NCBI RefSeq assembly: GCF_016919445.1
Contig: NZ_CP070356.1
Coordinates: 5,459,502 to 5,523,501 of the forward strand
DNA: 64,000 bases
Direction: 5' to 3'
Source: Pseudomonas sp. PDNC002
Lineage (GTDB): Bacteria > Pseudomonadota > Gammaproteobacteria > Pseudomonadales > Pseudomonadaceae
Shown here: piece after piece, positions 30,620-40,066 of the stretch
How positions within the stretch are numbered: position 1 is the first letter of the stretch
Layout: every line of letters begins with the position of its first letter
Position numbers and translations under genes: made by a program
Notes under the pieces: generated by a model
Told to the model about the DNA's origin: nothing
The model's input: only the letters and a program-made list of their open reading frames with translations
Databases searched by the model: none

Positions 30620-32932
30620 TTAGAGCAGCGTGAAGCTCTGTTCCTTCACGTTATCCGAATCCAGGCCGACGTAGACCTTGAACTCGCCCGGCTCCGAGGC
30701 GTAGCGCAGCTGGCTGTCGTAGAAGCGCAGGTCTTCCTCGCGGATCGGGAACTGCACCACCTTCGACTCGCCCGGCTGCAGCAGGATCTTCTCGAAGCCC
30801 TTGAGCTCCTTGACCGGACGGCTGATGGAGGCGGCGACGTCGCGCAGGTAGAGCTGCACGGTGGTCTCGCCGGCAACCTTGCCGGTGTTCTTCACGGTCA
30901 CGCTGGCGGTCAGCTGGTCGCCCTTCTTCAGCTTGCTGCCTGACAGCTTCACGTCGGAGACGCTGAAGTCGGTGTAGCTCAAGCCATAGCCGAACGGGTA
31001 CAGCGGGCCGTTCTCCGAGTCGAAGTAGCGCGAGGTGTACTTGTTCGGGTGCTCGTGGTCGAACGGGCGGCCGGTGTTCAGGTGGTTGTAGTAGATCGGC
31101 ACCTGGCCCACGGAGCGCGGGAAGGTCATGGTCAGCTTGCCCGACGGGTTGTAGTCGCCGAACAGCACGTCGGCGATGGCGTTGCCGCCTTCGGTGCCGC
31201 TGAACCAGGTTTCCAGCACGGCGTCGGCGTTGGCGCTTTCCCAGCGCAGGTCCATCGGACGGCCGTTCATCAGCACCAGCACCAGCGGCTTGCCGGTGGC
31301 CTTGAGGGCCTTGAGCAGCTCGATCTGGCTTTGTGCGACATGCAGGTTGGTCTTGCTCGATGCCTCGTGGGCCATGCCCTGGGATTCGCCGACCACGGCC
31401 ACCACCACGTCGGCCATCTTCGCCTTCTCGACGGCTTCGTCGATCATGGCCTTCGGGCTACGCGAGTCGACCTTGACGTCTTCGCTGTACTCGTTGAGGT
31501 ATTTGACGATCTCCGGATCGTCGGTGACGTTGGCGCCCTTGGCGTAGAGCAGCGCGGCGTGACCACGGGTGGCGGCGCCCATACCTTCGAGCACGGTCAC
31601 GGCCTGGAAGGCCTTGCCGGCGGCGGACCAGCTACCCATCACGTCGCGCTTGCTGTCGGCCAGCGGGCCGATCAGGGCGATTACGCCGTCACGCTTGAGC
31701 GGCAGCACGCCGCCTTCGTTTTTCAGCAGGACCATACCCTTGCGCGCGATCTCGCGGGCGTCGGCGCGGTGCAGGCGTTCTTCGGCGTCGGTGTCCACCG
31801 GGTCCTTGCCCTGCAGGTAGCGGTACGGGTCCTGGAACAGGCCCATGTCCCACTTGGCGGCGAGCACGTCGCGGCAAGCGCGGTCGATCTCCGACTGGCT
31901 GATCAGCCCGGCCTTGAGCAGCTCGGGCATGTGTTTGCCATAGAGGTCGTCGTTCATGTTCATTTCGACGCCGGCGTTGATCGCTGCCTGGGTGGCGTCG
32001 CGCTCGGTGGCGGCCACGCCGTGCTTGATCAGCTCCAGCACCGCGCCGTGGTCGCTCAGGGTCAGGCCCTTGTAGCCCCATTGCTTGCGCAGCAGATCCT
32101 GCAGCAGCCACTTGTTGGCGGTGGCCGGCACGCCATTGATGCTGTTGAGCGAGACCATCACAGCACCAGCGCCGGCATCGATGGCCGCGCGGTACGGCGG
32201 CAGGTAGTCCTGGAACATGCGCTGCGGGCTCATGTCCACGGTGTTGTAGTCGCGGCCGCCTTCGCCGGCGCCGTACAGGGCGAAGTGCTTGACCCCGGCC
32301 ATGATGGTTTCCGGCTGGTTCAGGCCCTTGCCCTGGTAGCCCTTGACCACCGCGGCGGCGACCTTGCTGGTCAGCCAGGCGTCTTCGCCGAAGCCTTCGG
32401 AGACCCGGCCCCAGCGCGGATCGCGGGCGATGTCGACGGTGGGCGAATAGGTCAGGTTGAGACCGTCGGCGCTGGCCTCGATGGCCGAGACGCGGGCGCT
32501 GCGCTCGATGGCCGCCAGGTCCCAGCTCGCCGCCAGGCCCAGGCCGATGGGGAACACGGTGCGATGGCCGTGGACCACGTCGTAGGCAAAGAACAGCGGA
32601 ATCTTCAGACGGCTCTTCATGGCCGCGTCCTGCAGGTCGCGAATACCTGGACGGACGACCGTGTTGAACACCGCACCGGTGGTGCCTTCAGCGATTTCCT
32701 TCAGCAGTACCGGCTTGGGATGGTCCGGCCCGACGCTGACCAGGCGCAGCTGGCCGATCTTCTCTTCCAGCGTCATGCGCTGCATCAGGCTGTCGATGAA
32801 GGCGTCCTTGGACTGGCCGGCCAGCGGCACGGCGGGCGCTGCGACAGGAGACTCGGCGGCGGAAAGCGAAGCGCTGCCCAGGCCCAGCAGGAGGCCGAGC
32901 CAGCAGATACGGCTGATTGGAGTTCTTTTCAT
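30620..32932 (-). CDS. bglX: Periplasmic beta-glucosidase BglX (glycoside hydrolase family 3)
   Basis: 770 residues with a signal peptide (MKRTPISRICWLGLLLGLGS, cleaved near ASLSAAES). GH3 N-terminal domain with the probable nucleophile Asp in GLTLSDHGAVLELI, KHFALYGAGEGG, then the GH3 C-terminal domain and a fibronectin-III-like tail (VKNTGKVAGETTVQLYL). It releases glucose from beta-glucosides in the periplasm, a logical neighbour for the glucose-uptake genes. ATG 32932 chosen because it opens the signal peptide; a long in-frame extension upstream lacks coding character. Confidence 0.94.
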   Translation of the reverse strand: MKRTPISRICWLGLLLGLGSASLSAAESPVAAPAVPLAGQSKDAFIDSLMQRMTLEEKIGQLRLVSVGPDHPKPVLLKEIAEGTTGAVFNTVVRPGIRDLQDAAMKSRLKIPLFFAYDVVHGHRTVFPIGLGLAASWDLAAIERSARVSAIEASADGLNLTYSPTVDIARDPRWGRVSEGFGEDAWLTSKVAAAVVKGYQGKGLNQPETIMAGVKHFALYGAGEGGRDYNTVDMSPQRMFQDYLPPYRAAIDAGAGAVMVSLNSINGVPATANKWLLQDLLRKQWGYKGLTLSDHGAVLELIKHGVAATERDATQAAINAGVEMNMNDDLYGKHMPELLKAGLISQSEIDRACRDVLAAKWDMGLFQDPYRYLQGKDPVDTDAEERLHRADAREIARKGMVLLKNEGGVLPLKRDGVIALIGPLADSKRDVMGSWSAAGKAFQAVTVLEGMGAATRGHAALLYAKGANVTDDPEIVKYLNEYSEDVKVDSRSPKAMIDEAVEKAKMADVVVAVVGESQGMAHEASSKTNLHVAQSQIELLKALKATGKPLVLVLMNGRPMDLRWESANADAVLETWFSGTEGGNAIADVLFGDYNPSGKLTMTFPRSVGQVPIYYNHLNTGRPFDHEHPNKYTSRYFDSENGPLYPFGYGLSYTDFSVSDVKLSGSKLKKGDQLTASVTVKNTGKVAGETTVQLYLRDVAASISRPVKELKGFEKILLQPGESKVVQFPIREEDLRFYDSQLRYASEPGEFKVYVGLDSDNVKEQSFTLL

Positions 32933-33122
32933 ATGGGTACTCAGCAGCCTGCGCGAAGCGCCGGGCCACTGTGGAATGTTGTTAGAGGGGCATCGAACAG
33001 GCGGGATTCCGGCGACTCCCCCGGGTGTAGTCGCCAGCGCCTTTCGAACGCGGCACATAAGGTCGTCGCGCCGAAGGCGGAAGTCAATCACCGGACGGCT
33101 GGAAAACGCCGCTGAATAGGCC

Positions 33123-34163
33123 TCAATGGTCGCGATTGAGCCGGTTGAATTCCATTTCCTCGCGCATGGCTTCGCGCAGGGCGCGCTCCTCGTCCCACTC
33201 TTCTTCCGGCGCGGGAGCCGGCGGCTGGGGCGCAGGTTCAGGCTGCGCAGCGGGCTCGGCCGGCGCATCGGGCTCGGCGACGCTTGCAGCCTCGGCGTCG
33301 GACGCGACTTCGGGCAGCCCGTGGACGCCGCTGAAATCGGCATCCACGCCGCTGTCTTCGTCGTCGCTCGGCGGGCGGTCGATCAGGTCGTCGAAGTCGG
33401 TCTTCAGGCCCTGCTCCATCTCGTCCAGTTCGGCGAGCAGGCTGCGGAAGCTGGTTTCTTCCTTCGGTTCTTCCGGCGGCGCGGGCTCCGGCTCCTCGCC
33501 GGCATCGCGCACGGCCTGGTCAGCCAGGGCCTGCAGGGACGGCGGAACGTAATCCTCGTCGTACTCCTCAGGGCTCGGCAGGCTGGCCGTGGGCGCCATG
33601 TCCTCGAGGAACGGCTGCGGCTCGGGCTCCATCAGCTTCAGCTCGGCCAACGGCGGCAGCTCTTCCAGGCTCTTCAGGTTGAAGTAGTCGAGGAAGGTCC
33701 GGGTGGTGGCGAGCATGGCCGGGCGACCGGGGACTTCGCGGTAGCCGACGATGCGGATCCACTCGCGCTCCATCAGCGTCTTGACGATCTGGGTGTTCAC
33801 CGCGACGCCACGGATTTCCTCGATCTCGCCACGGGTGATCGGCTGGCGATAGGCGATCAGCGCCAGGGTCTCCAGCAGCGCGCGGGAATAGCGCTGCGGG
33901 CGCTCTTCCCACAAGCGGCCCACCCAGGGGGCGAACTTCTCGCGCACCTGCAGCCGATACCCGGTGGCGACTTCCTTCAGTTCATAAGCCCGACCGACGC
34001 AGGACAAGCCCAGCACCGCCAGCGCATCGCGGAACTGCTGCGGCTCCGGCCGCTCGGCCTCCTCGAACAGCTCGCCGAGGCGCTCCAGCGACATGGGCTT
34101 GCCGGCAGCCAGGAGGATGCCTTCGAGCAGCGTCGCCAGTTCTTGCGGGTCGGACAGATTCAT
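33123..34163 (-). CDS. scpB: Segregation and condensation protein B
   Basis: 346 residues. The N-terminal 190 residues are two winged helices typical of ScpB (MNLSDPQELATLLEGILLAA, SRALLETLALIAYRQPITRGEI, RTFLDYFNLKSLEELPPL). A long acidic and proline-rich tail follows, common in Pseudomonas ScpB. With SMC and ScpA it forms the chromosome condensation complex. It lies 96 bp after scpA in the same direction. Confidence 0.93.
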   Translation of the reverse strand: MNLSDPQELATLLEGILLAAGKPMSLERLGELFEEAERPEPQQFRDALAVLGLSCVGRAYELKEVATGYRLQVREKFAPWVGRLWEERPQRYSRALLETLALIAYRQPITRGEIEEIRGVAVNTQIVKTLMEREWIRIVGYREVPGRPAMLATTRTFLDYFNLKSLEELPPLAELKLMEPEPQPFLEDMAPTASLPSPEEYDEDYVPPSLQALADQAVRDAGEEPEPAPPEEPKEETSFRSLLAELDEMEQGLKTDFDDLIDRPPSDDEDSGVDADFSGVHGLPEVASDAEAASVAEPDAPAEPAAQPEPAPQPPAPAPEEEWDEERALREAMREEMEFNRLNRDH

Positions 34164-34259
34164 CGGGAGCTCGGGTCAGGATGATGATCAGGGTAAGAAG
34201 GTTTCGTCATTCAGGCGGGAAAGCTACTCAAAGCGCGGCGCCAGGGCAACGCTGGCGGA

Positions 34260-35252
34260 TCAGAGCAACTCTTCTTCGGGCTCCGCGTCTCGATCTGTGT
34301 CGTCTTCCGGGCCGTCGAAGTGGCCGTCCTCGAAGGTCAGATCGGCCGGCGGCTCCTCGCGGGGCTCGAAGACGTCCTCGTCGCCCTCCTCCAGCACGTC
34401 CTCGACCGGCGCGGCGCCTTCCTGCACTTCCGTGCGGGCGCGGACGTGGATCGGCGCGAAGGCTTCGTTCTGCACCAGTTCCACCAGTTGTTCCTTGACC
34501 AGCTCCAGCACCGCCATGAAGGTCACCACCACGCCGAGCTTGCCTTCCTCGACGCGGAACAGCGTGATGAACGGCACGAAGCCCTCGCCCTTCAGGCGCT
34601 CGAGGATCTCGGTCATGCGCTCACGGGTGGAGAGCATCTCGCGGGTGACCTGGTGGCTTTCGAACAGGTCGGCGCGACGCAGCACCTCGGCCATGCACAG
34701 CATCAGCTCCTGCATGTCCACTTCCGGCAGCAGCCGGCGCGCCCGCGCGTCCGGCGCGACAACAGTCGGTACAACGTAGTCGCGACCCAGGCGCGGCAGT
34801 TCGTCGAGGTCCTCGGCGGCCTTCTTGAAGCGCTCGTATTCCTGCAGGCGGCGGATCAGCTCGGCGCGCGGGTCGTCCTCTTCTTCCTCGGCCTCGGCCG
34901 AGCGCGGCAGCAGCATGCGCGACTTGATCTCGGCGAGCATGGCGGCCATCACCAGGTACTCGGCGGCCAACTCCAGGCGCACCGACTTCATCAGCTCGAC
35001 GTAGCCCATGTACTGGCGGGTAATCTCCGCCACGGGGATGTCGAGGATGTTGATGTTCTGCTTGCGGATCAGGTAGAGCAGCAGGTCGAGCGGACCTTCG
35101 AAGGCTTCGAGGAAGACTTCCAGGGCGTCTGGCGGGATGTACAGGTCCTGCGGCAGCTCGGTCAGCGCCTCGCCATAGACGAGCGCCAGCTGCACCGGTA
35201 TCTGGTACTCGGTGGCGGCGGGAGGCGCTTCCGGCTCGGTCAGGTCACTCAT
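34260..35252 (-). CDS. scpA: Segregation and condensation protein A
   Basis: 330 residues. Kleisin N-terminal helix region FEGPLDLLLYLIRKQNINILDIPVAEI is diagnostic of ScpA; the C-terminal winged helix is near LGVVVTFMAVLELVKEQLV. An acidic tail of about 50 residues ends the protein. It bridges SMC heads and binds ScpB, encoded next. Confidence 0.94.
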   Translation of the reverse strand: MSDLTEPEAPPAATEYQIPVQLALVYGEALTELPQDLYIPPDALEVFLEAFEGPLDLLLYLIRKQNINILDIPVAEITRQYMGYVELMKSVRLELAAEYLVMAAMLAEIKSRMLLPRSAEAEEEEDDPRAELIRRLQEYERFKKAAEDLDELPRLGRDYVVPTVVAPDARARRLLPEVDMQELMLCMAEVLRRADLFESHQVTREMLSTRERMTEILERLKGEGFVPFITLFRVEEGKLGVVVTFMAVLELVKEQLVELVQNEAFAPIHVRARTEVQEGAAPVEDVLEEGDEDVFEPREEPPADLTFEDGHFDGPEDDTDRDAEPEEELL

Positions 35253-35357
35253 CGGCCACTCGTCAGGCGCTGGGGTTCGAAGGCGGCATTATCCCTGCTT
35301 TTGCCGGCGGCGCGAGGGGCTTTTGGCGGATTTGCGTGCGCTGCCGTCTACCTGTGC

Positions 35358-35384
35358 GTAGGAGCGGACGCTGTCCGCTCCTAC
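35358..35384. repeat. Solo REP-type hairpin
   Basis: GTAGGAGCGGAC-GCT-GTCCGCTCCTAC, a perfect 12-bp stem. It shares the GTAGGAGCGGA end with the REP arrays in this window. Confidence 0.85.
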
Positions 35385-35396
35385 AAAGAGCAAAGG

Positions 35397-35516
35397 CCCC
35401 TCACCCTAACCCTCTCCCGCAAGCGGGAGAGGGGACAGATCGGAGCAGGTTGAAACCATGGCATCAGCCGGCACGGACGGCCCCCTCTCCCTCTGGGAGA
35501 GGGCTGGGGTGAGGGG
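35397..35516. repeat. Paired-palindrome element, copy 5
   Basis: First arm CCCCTCACCCTAACCCTCTC with a CCGCAAGCGGGAGAGGGG return, second arm CCCCTCTCCCTCTGGGAGAG with GGCTGGGGTGAGGGG. With the solo REP hairpin it takes up most of the 300-bp gap between trpS and scpA. Confidence 0.88.
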
Positions 35517-35552
35517 ATAGCAGGCACCGATTGCCGGGAGAGCTACGACTCG

Positions 35553-36767
35553 TCAGCGGTAGGACAACCCCATCGCATGCCGCACCTCCACCAGCGTCTC
35601 CCGCGCCGCCTCGCGGGCGCGCTCGGCACCTTCGGCGAGGATGCTGCGCACCAGTTCGGGGTTGTCCTCGTAGTCCAGCGCGCGCTCCTGGATCGGCGCC
35701 AGTTCCTGGAGGATCGACTCGATCAGCGGCCGCTTGCAGTCCAGGCAGCCGATCCCGGCGCTGCGGCAGCCTTCCTGGACCCACTGGCGGCAGCCGTCGT
35801 CGGAATAGATCAGGTGCCATTGCCACACCGGACAACGCTCCGGGTCGCCGGGGTCGCGACGGTGCACACGCGCAGGGTCGGTGGGCATGCGCGCGATCTT
35901 CTCCTCGATGGCCGCCGGGCTGTCGCGCAGGGCGATGGTGTTGTGGTGCGACTTGGACATCTTCTGTCCGTCCAGCCCCGGCATCTTCGGCGATTGGCTG
36001 GTGAGCGTCTGTGGCTCGGGCAGCAGCATGCGGCTGGTGCCTTCGAGGTAGCCGAACAAGCGGTCGCGGTCGCCCAGGGTCAGGCTCTGTTGTCCCATCA
36101 GCAGCGCGCGGGCCGTTTCCAGCGCCTCGGCGTCACCCTGCTCCTGCCATGCTCGGCGCAGGCTGCTGTAGAGCTTGCCGGTCTTCTTGCCCAGGCGGGC
36201 AATGGCTGCCTGGGCGCGATCCTCGAAATCGGCCTCGCCACCGTAAAGGTGATTGAAGCGGCGGGCGATCTCGCGGGTGAATTCGACATGGGCGAACTGG
36301 TCAGAACCCACCGGCACCAGCCCCGCCCGATAGATCAGGATGTCTGCCGCCTGCAGCAACGGATAGCCGAGGAAGCCGAACGTGGACAGGTCCTTGTGGA
36401 CCATCTTTTCCTGCAATTCCTTGTAGGTCGGCACGCGTTCCAGCCACGAAAGCGGACAGATCATCGACAGCAGCAGCTGCAGCTCGGCGTGCTCGGGGAC
36501 CTGAGACTGGATGAACAGCGTCGCCGCACTGGGGCTGACGCCCACCGCCAGCCAGTCGATGGCCATGTCGCGCACATGCTGGCGGATGCTGGCGGTCTCG
36601 TCGTACTCGGTGGTCAACGCGTGCCAGTCGACGATGGAGAAGTAGCATTCGTACTCGTGCTGCAGCTTTACCCAGTTCTGCAGCACACCGTGGTAGTGCC
36701 CCAGGTGCAGGCGCCCGGTGGGGCGCATGCCGGACAGCACACGGCGCAGGGACTCGACGCTGGTCAA
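35553..36767 (-). CDS. trpS: Tryptophanyl-tRNA synthetase
   Basis: 404 residues from a TTG at 36767; an ATG at 36839 would add 24 residues lacking family similarity. Class I synthetase with the HIGH-type motif RPTGRLHLGHYHG and KMSKS in GLDGQKMSKSHHN, plus an insertion with cysteines (CPVWQWH, GCRSAGIGCLDCKRP). It charges tRNA-Trp. The insertion and DWHALTTEYDE resemble the longer TrpRS type rather than the short E. coli type. Whether a second trpS exists elsewhere cannot be seen here. Confidence 0.9.
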   Translation of the reverse strand: MTSVESLRRVLSGMRPTGRLHLGHYHGVLQNWVKLQHEYECYFSIVDWHALTTEYDETASIRQHVRDMAIDWLAVGVSPSAATLFIQSQVPEHAELQLLLSMICPLSWLERVPTYKELQEKMVHKDLSTFGFLGYPLLQAADILIYRAGLVPVGSDQFAHVEFTREIARRFNHLYGGEADFEDRAQAAIARLGKKTGKLYSSLRRAWQEQGDAEALETARALLMGQQSLTLGDRDRLFGYLEGTSRMLLPEPQTLTSQSPKMPGLDGQKMSKSHHNTIALRDSPAAIEEKIARMPTDPARVHRRDPGDPERCPVWQWHLIYSDDGCRQWVQEGCRSAGIGCLDCKRPLIESILQELAPIQERALDYEDNPELVRSILAEGAERAREAARETLVEVRHAMGLSYR

Positions 36768-36844
36768 GCGGTCAACCTCGCGGGTTTGGCGATGGAACGA
36801 GGGAGTATAGCCAGCACGCCGGGCGTGCTTGGAGCCCATTCATG

Positions 36845-36965
36845 AGCTGCTGCGCGTCGGCATAACTGCGTTGAAAACAGGCTCGGAATGCTCATTTACC
36901 CCTCGTAAACTGCGCTTCCTCGCCTGTTTTTGCCTTGTTCTGCGCTAGCTCGCAGCTCCTGAACA
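36845..36965. repeat. Possible dispersed intergenic repeat with a GTTTAC/GTAAAT hairpin
   Basis: The complement reads GCAGTTTACGAGGGGTAAAT followed by GAGCATTCCGAGCCTG, with a 6-bp stem around GAGG. I recall similar sequence between many Pseudomonas genes. No other copy is in this window, so the repeat status rests on memory. Confidence 0.4.
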
Positions 36966-36969
36966 GACT

Positions 36970-37599
36970 CTAGGCGTTGACCATGAAGGGTTCCGGATCA
37001 CCGCAACCGACGCGCACCACCACCGGGTCTTCGTCGGTCAAGGCAATCACGGTGGACGCCTCGCCACCGCCGAAGCCGCCATCGATGATCAGATCGACCA
37101 GGTGCTCCAACTGGTCGCGCATCTCGTACGGGTCGTTCAGCGGCTCTGTCTCCCCCGGCAGGATCAGGCTGACGCTCATCAGCGGCTCACCCAGTTCCTC
37201 CAGCAGCGCCAGGGCGATCGGGCAGGCCGGTACGCGCAGGCCGATGGTGCGGCGCTTGGGGTGCAGCAGCATGCGCGGCACTTCGCGGGTGGCGTTGAGG
37301 ATGAAGGTGTACGGCCCCGGTGTGTGTGCCTTGAGCAGGCGGAACATGCCGGTGTCGACCTTCGCGTAGAGGCCGAGCTCGGAGAGGTCGCGGCACACCA
37401 GGGTGAAGTTGTGCTTGTCGTCCAGCCGGCGGATATGGCGGATGCGTTCCACCGCTGACTTCTCGCCGATACGGCAACCCAGCGCGTACGACGAATCGGT
37501 GGGATAGGCGATCACTCCACCCTGGCGGACGATCTCCACAGCCTGCTTGATCAGGCGCGCCTGGGGATTTTCCGGGTGGATCTGAAAGAACTGGCTCAT
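36970..37599 (-). CDS. Sua5/YciO/YrdC-family protein
   Basis: 209 residues. The YrdC-like core has VIAYPTDSSYALGC at the start, FTLVCRDLSELGLYAKVD and FGGGEASTVIAL near the end. The family makes threonylcarbamoyl-AMP for tRNA t6A (TsaC/Sua5) or is YciO, of related activity; length without a Sua5 C-terminal domain and neighbours point to the YciO branch. It overlaps the PHP-domain gene by 4 bp (ATGA). Confidence 0.88.
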   Translation of the reverse strand: MSQFFQIHPENPQARLIKQAVEIVRQGGVIAYPTDSSYALGCRIGEKSAVERIRHIRRLDDKHNFTLVCRDLSELGLYAKVDTGMFRLLKAHTPGPYTFILNATREVPRMLLHPKRRTIGLRVPACPIALALLEELGEPLMSVSLILPGETEPLNDPYEMRDQLEHLVDLIIDGGFGGGEASTVIALTDEDPVVVRVGCGDPEPFMVNA

Positions 37600-38471
37600 G
37601 GAGTCTCCTTGATCCCGATGGCGTTCTCGGCGCTGGCGAAGCGCGGCCAGAGCGGCGGAAGGTCTTCCGGCACGCTCCGGTAGAGGCCCAGCTCCGACCA
37701 GTCGCTGGGGCCGTGGAAGTCGCTGCCGGCGGTGACCATCAGGCCGAATTCGCGGACCAGGATGCTCAGCACGCCGACCTGCTCGGCCGGCTGCGGGCCG
37801 TTGCAGACCTCCAGCGCATGGCCACCGGCGGCGATGAAGTCGGCCACCAGCTTGCGCCGCTTGGTGCGGGTGAAATCGTACTGGTAAGGATGCGCCAGGC
37901 TGATCCAGGCGCCCGCCTCGCGCAGGGTGCCCACGGCATCGGCCAGGCTCGGCCAGTGCTGTTTCACGTCGCCCAGCTTGCCGGCGCCCAGCCATTTGCG
38001 GAAGGCTTCGGCGCGGTCCTTGACGTAACCCTGGCGCAGCAGGAATTCGGCGAAGTGCGGACGCGCCGGAGCGTTCTCGCTGTCACCCAGCTCGGCCTGC
38101 ACCGCCCGCGCGCCCTCGAAGGCACCGGGCATGCCCTTGGCGTCCAGGCGCCGGCCGATTTCCTCTGCGCGGGTCCAGCGGGCGCGGTGCAGGTCATCCA
38201 GTGCCTTGACCAGCGGCTCGGACGTGGCGTCGAAGCCGTAGCCCAGCACGTGGATGGTCGCCCCACCCCAGGTACAGGACAGCTCGACGCCGTCCACCAG
38301 TTGCATGCCCAGCGCCTGTGCCGCGCTACGCGCCTCGGGCAGGCCGTCGAGGGTGTCGTGGTCGGTCAGCGCCAGCACCCGCACGCCGCGCCCGTGGGCG
38401 CGCTCGACCAGGGCCGTCGGGCTGAGGAGTCCGTCGGACGCGGTACTGTGGCAATGCAGGTCGACTCGCAT
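37596..38471 (-). CDS. PHP-domain phosphoesterase (RNase AM / YciV-like)
   Basis: 291 residues. Metal-binding motifs of the PHP family are DLHCHSTASDG, LTDHDTLDG, ARPHFAEFLL, SLAHPYQYD and TAGSDFHGPSD. The E. coli relative (YciV, RnaAM) removes nucleotides from 3',5'-bisphosphates and RNA 5' ends. ATG at 38471 begins right at the conserved strand MRVDLHCHS; upstream in-frame sequence is the divergent promoter. Coupled to the YciO-like gene. Confidence 0.9.
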   Translation of the reverse strand: MRVDLHCHSTASDGLLSPTALVERAHGRGVRVLALTDHDTLDGLPEARSAAQALGMQLVDGVELSCTWGGATIHVLGYGFDATSEPLVKALDDLHRARWTRAEEIGRRLDAKGMPGAFEGARAVQAELGDSENAPARPHFAEFLLRQGYVKDRAEAFRKWLGAGKLGDVKQHWPSLADAVGTLREAGAWISLAHPYQYDFTRTKRRKLVADFIAAGGHALEVCNGPQPAEQVGVLSILVREFGLMVTAGSDFHGPSDWSELGLYRSVPEDLPPLWPRFASAENAIGIKETP

Positions 38472-38640
38472 GCGGTTTCCTGGGGGGACGAGGGGATAAC
38501 TTTCTGTATAGACGTTTCTGTGCCAACGCTCCCGCGGCAATGCGTTGAAACCATGATCTGACGCAGCGTTGGGCGGATGGCCCTTTCAGTTCATCCACAG
38601 GTTGGTATTATGCCGGCTCTACTGGGCTCTGGCTGCCGTA

Positions 38641-39234
38641 ATGAAGCAATTCATCGATTTCATTCCCCTCATTCTCTTCTTCATCGTCTACAAGCTCGAC
38701 CCGCGCAACGTCGAACTCGCCGGCCAGAGCTTCTCCGTCGGGGGGATCTACAGCGCCACCGCCGTGCTGATCGCCGCGTCCGTGGTGGTCTACGGCGCCC
38801 TGCTGATCAAGCAGCGCAAGCTGGACAAGGGCCAGTGGGTGACCCTCGCCGCCTGCCTGGTGTTCGGTGGCATGACCCTGGCCTTCCACAGCGAAACCTT
38901 CCTCAAATGGAAGGCGCCGGTGGTGAACTGGCTGTTCGCCCTGGCTTTCGCCGGCAGCCATTTCATCGGCGGCCAGCCGCTGATCCAGCGCATCATGGGC
39001 CACGCGGTGCACCTGACCGATTCCCTCTGGGCGAAGCTGAATGTCGCCTGGGTGCTGTTCTTCCTGATCTGCGGCTGTGTCCAGCTGTTCGTCGCCTTCA
39101 CCTTCCAGAGCATCTGGGTGGACTTCAAGGTGTTCGGCAGCCTGGGCATGACCCTGCTGTTCCTGATCGGCCAGGGCGTGTTCCTGGCCCGCCACATGCA
39201 CGATGAACCTACCGGCGAAAAACCCAAGGACTGA
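38641..39234 (+). CDS. yciB: Inner-membrane septation protein A homologue (YciB/IspZ)
   Basis: 197 residues, five predicted membrane helices. [18 protein letters not shown] and [18 protein letters not shown] are characteristic of YciB, a cell-envelope maintenance protein implicated in septation in Shigella. It is divergent from the PHP gene and followed after 1 bp by yciI. Confidence 0.93.
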   Translation: MKQFIDFIPLILFFIVYKLDPRNVELAGQSFSVGGIYSATAVLIAASVVVYGALLIKQRKLDKGQWVTLAACLVFGGMTLAFHSETFLKWKAPVVNWLFALAFAGSHFIGGQPLIQRIMGHAVHLTDSLWAKLNVAWVLFFLICGCVQLFVAFTFQSIWVDFKVFGSLGMTLLFLIGQGVFLARHMHDEPTGEKPKD

Positions 39235-39235
39235 C

Positions 39236-39535
39236 ATGCTCTACGCGATCATTGCCCGTGACATCACTGCCTCCCAAGAACGCCGCCTGGCTGCCCGCCC
39301 GGCGCACATCGCGCGCCTGGAGCAACTGAAGGAAGAAGGCCGCCTGGTGCTGGCCGGCCCGCATCCGGCCATCGACAGCAACGATCCGGGCGCCGCCGGT
39401 TTCACCGGTAGCCTGATCGTCGCCGAGTTCGACTCCCTGGCCGCCGCGCAAGCCTGGGCCGACGCCGATCCGTACCGCGCTGCCGGCGTTTACGCTGACG
39501 TCGTGGTCAAGCCGTTCAAGAAAGTCCTGCCCTGA
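39236..39535 (+). CDS. yciI: YciI-family protein
   Basis: 99 residues. It has [28 protein letters not shown], the conserved His of the ARPAHIARL stretch and [19 protein letters not shown], all typical of YciI, a dimeric ferredoxin-like fold with unknown reaction. It follows yciB directly, the usual arrangement. Confidence 0.92.
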   Translation: MLYAIIARDITASQERRLAARPAHIARLEQLKEEGRLVLAGPHPAIDSNDPGAAGFTGSLIVAEFDSLAAAQAWADADPYRAAGVYADVVVKPFKKVLP

Positions 39536-39642
39536 CAGCACGCGAGCGTTGTACCCCGTGACACGGAGCGCCACGGGGCATCGCAGCCGGACATCGCCGG
39601 GATGGCCAAGGACGGCGGCACATCATCGAACAAGGAGTCCCG

Positions 39643-40053
39643 ATGCGCCGATTGCCCCTGCTCGCCTGTCTTGCCCTGCCACTCCCCGCAGTCGCCGTAG
39701 AGCCCGTCACGGAGCAACCGGCGCAAACCGCTGTCCAACCCGGTGCCCAGACGCCTGCCGTTCCCCATGAACTGGAACAGCGCCTGGCCGAAAGCGAGCA
39801 GCAGCGTGCCGAACTGGCAGCGCAACTCGCCAACCCGGATAACCGCCAGGACGAAGCGCGTATCGCCCGCCTGACCCAGGAAAACCAGCGCCTGAAACTG
39901 CAACTGCGCGAGGCCCAGGCCAACCAGCCGCCGCGCCTGCTCAGCGAGCAGCAGACCTGGTACCTGGCCGGCGCCGGCACCGCCCTGGTGGCCTTTCTGC
40001 TGGGCATGCTGAGTCGGGGCCGGCGCCGTGCGCGCCGCGAATGGATCAACTGA
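39643..40053 (+). CDS. Membrane-anchored coiled-coil protein
   Basis: 136 residues: signal peptide (MRRLPLLACLALPLPAVA), a helix-forming coiled coil (ELEQRLAESEQQRAELAAQL, DEARIARLTQENQRLKLQL), and a C-terminal membrane helix (YLAGAGTALVAFLLGML) followed by arginines. The layout resembles the end of YgiM/SH3-type TIGR04211 proteins without the SH3 domain. It precedes cpxR by 13 bp and may belong to the envelope-stress block. Function unknown. Confidence 0.75.
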   Translation: MRRLPLLACLALPLPAVAVEPVTEQPAQTAVQPGAQTPAVPHELEQRLAESEQQRAELAAQLANPDNRQDEARIARLTQENQRLKLQLREAQANQPPRLLSEQQTWYLAGAGTALVAFLLGMLSRGRRRARREWIN

Positions 40054-40066
40054 AAGAAGCCTCTTC

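Noticed and set aside
31049-33115. 688-codon open frame on the plus strand opposite bglX
   Set aside because: Antisense to a convincing GH3 gene; high-GC third positions of the real gene leave the opposite frame open. The translation has no recognisable domain.
32933-33343. N-terminal extension of BglX by 137 residues
   Set aside because: It would bury the clear signal peptide and overlap the scpB 3' end.
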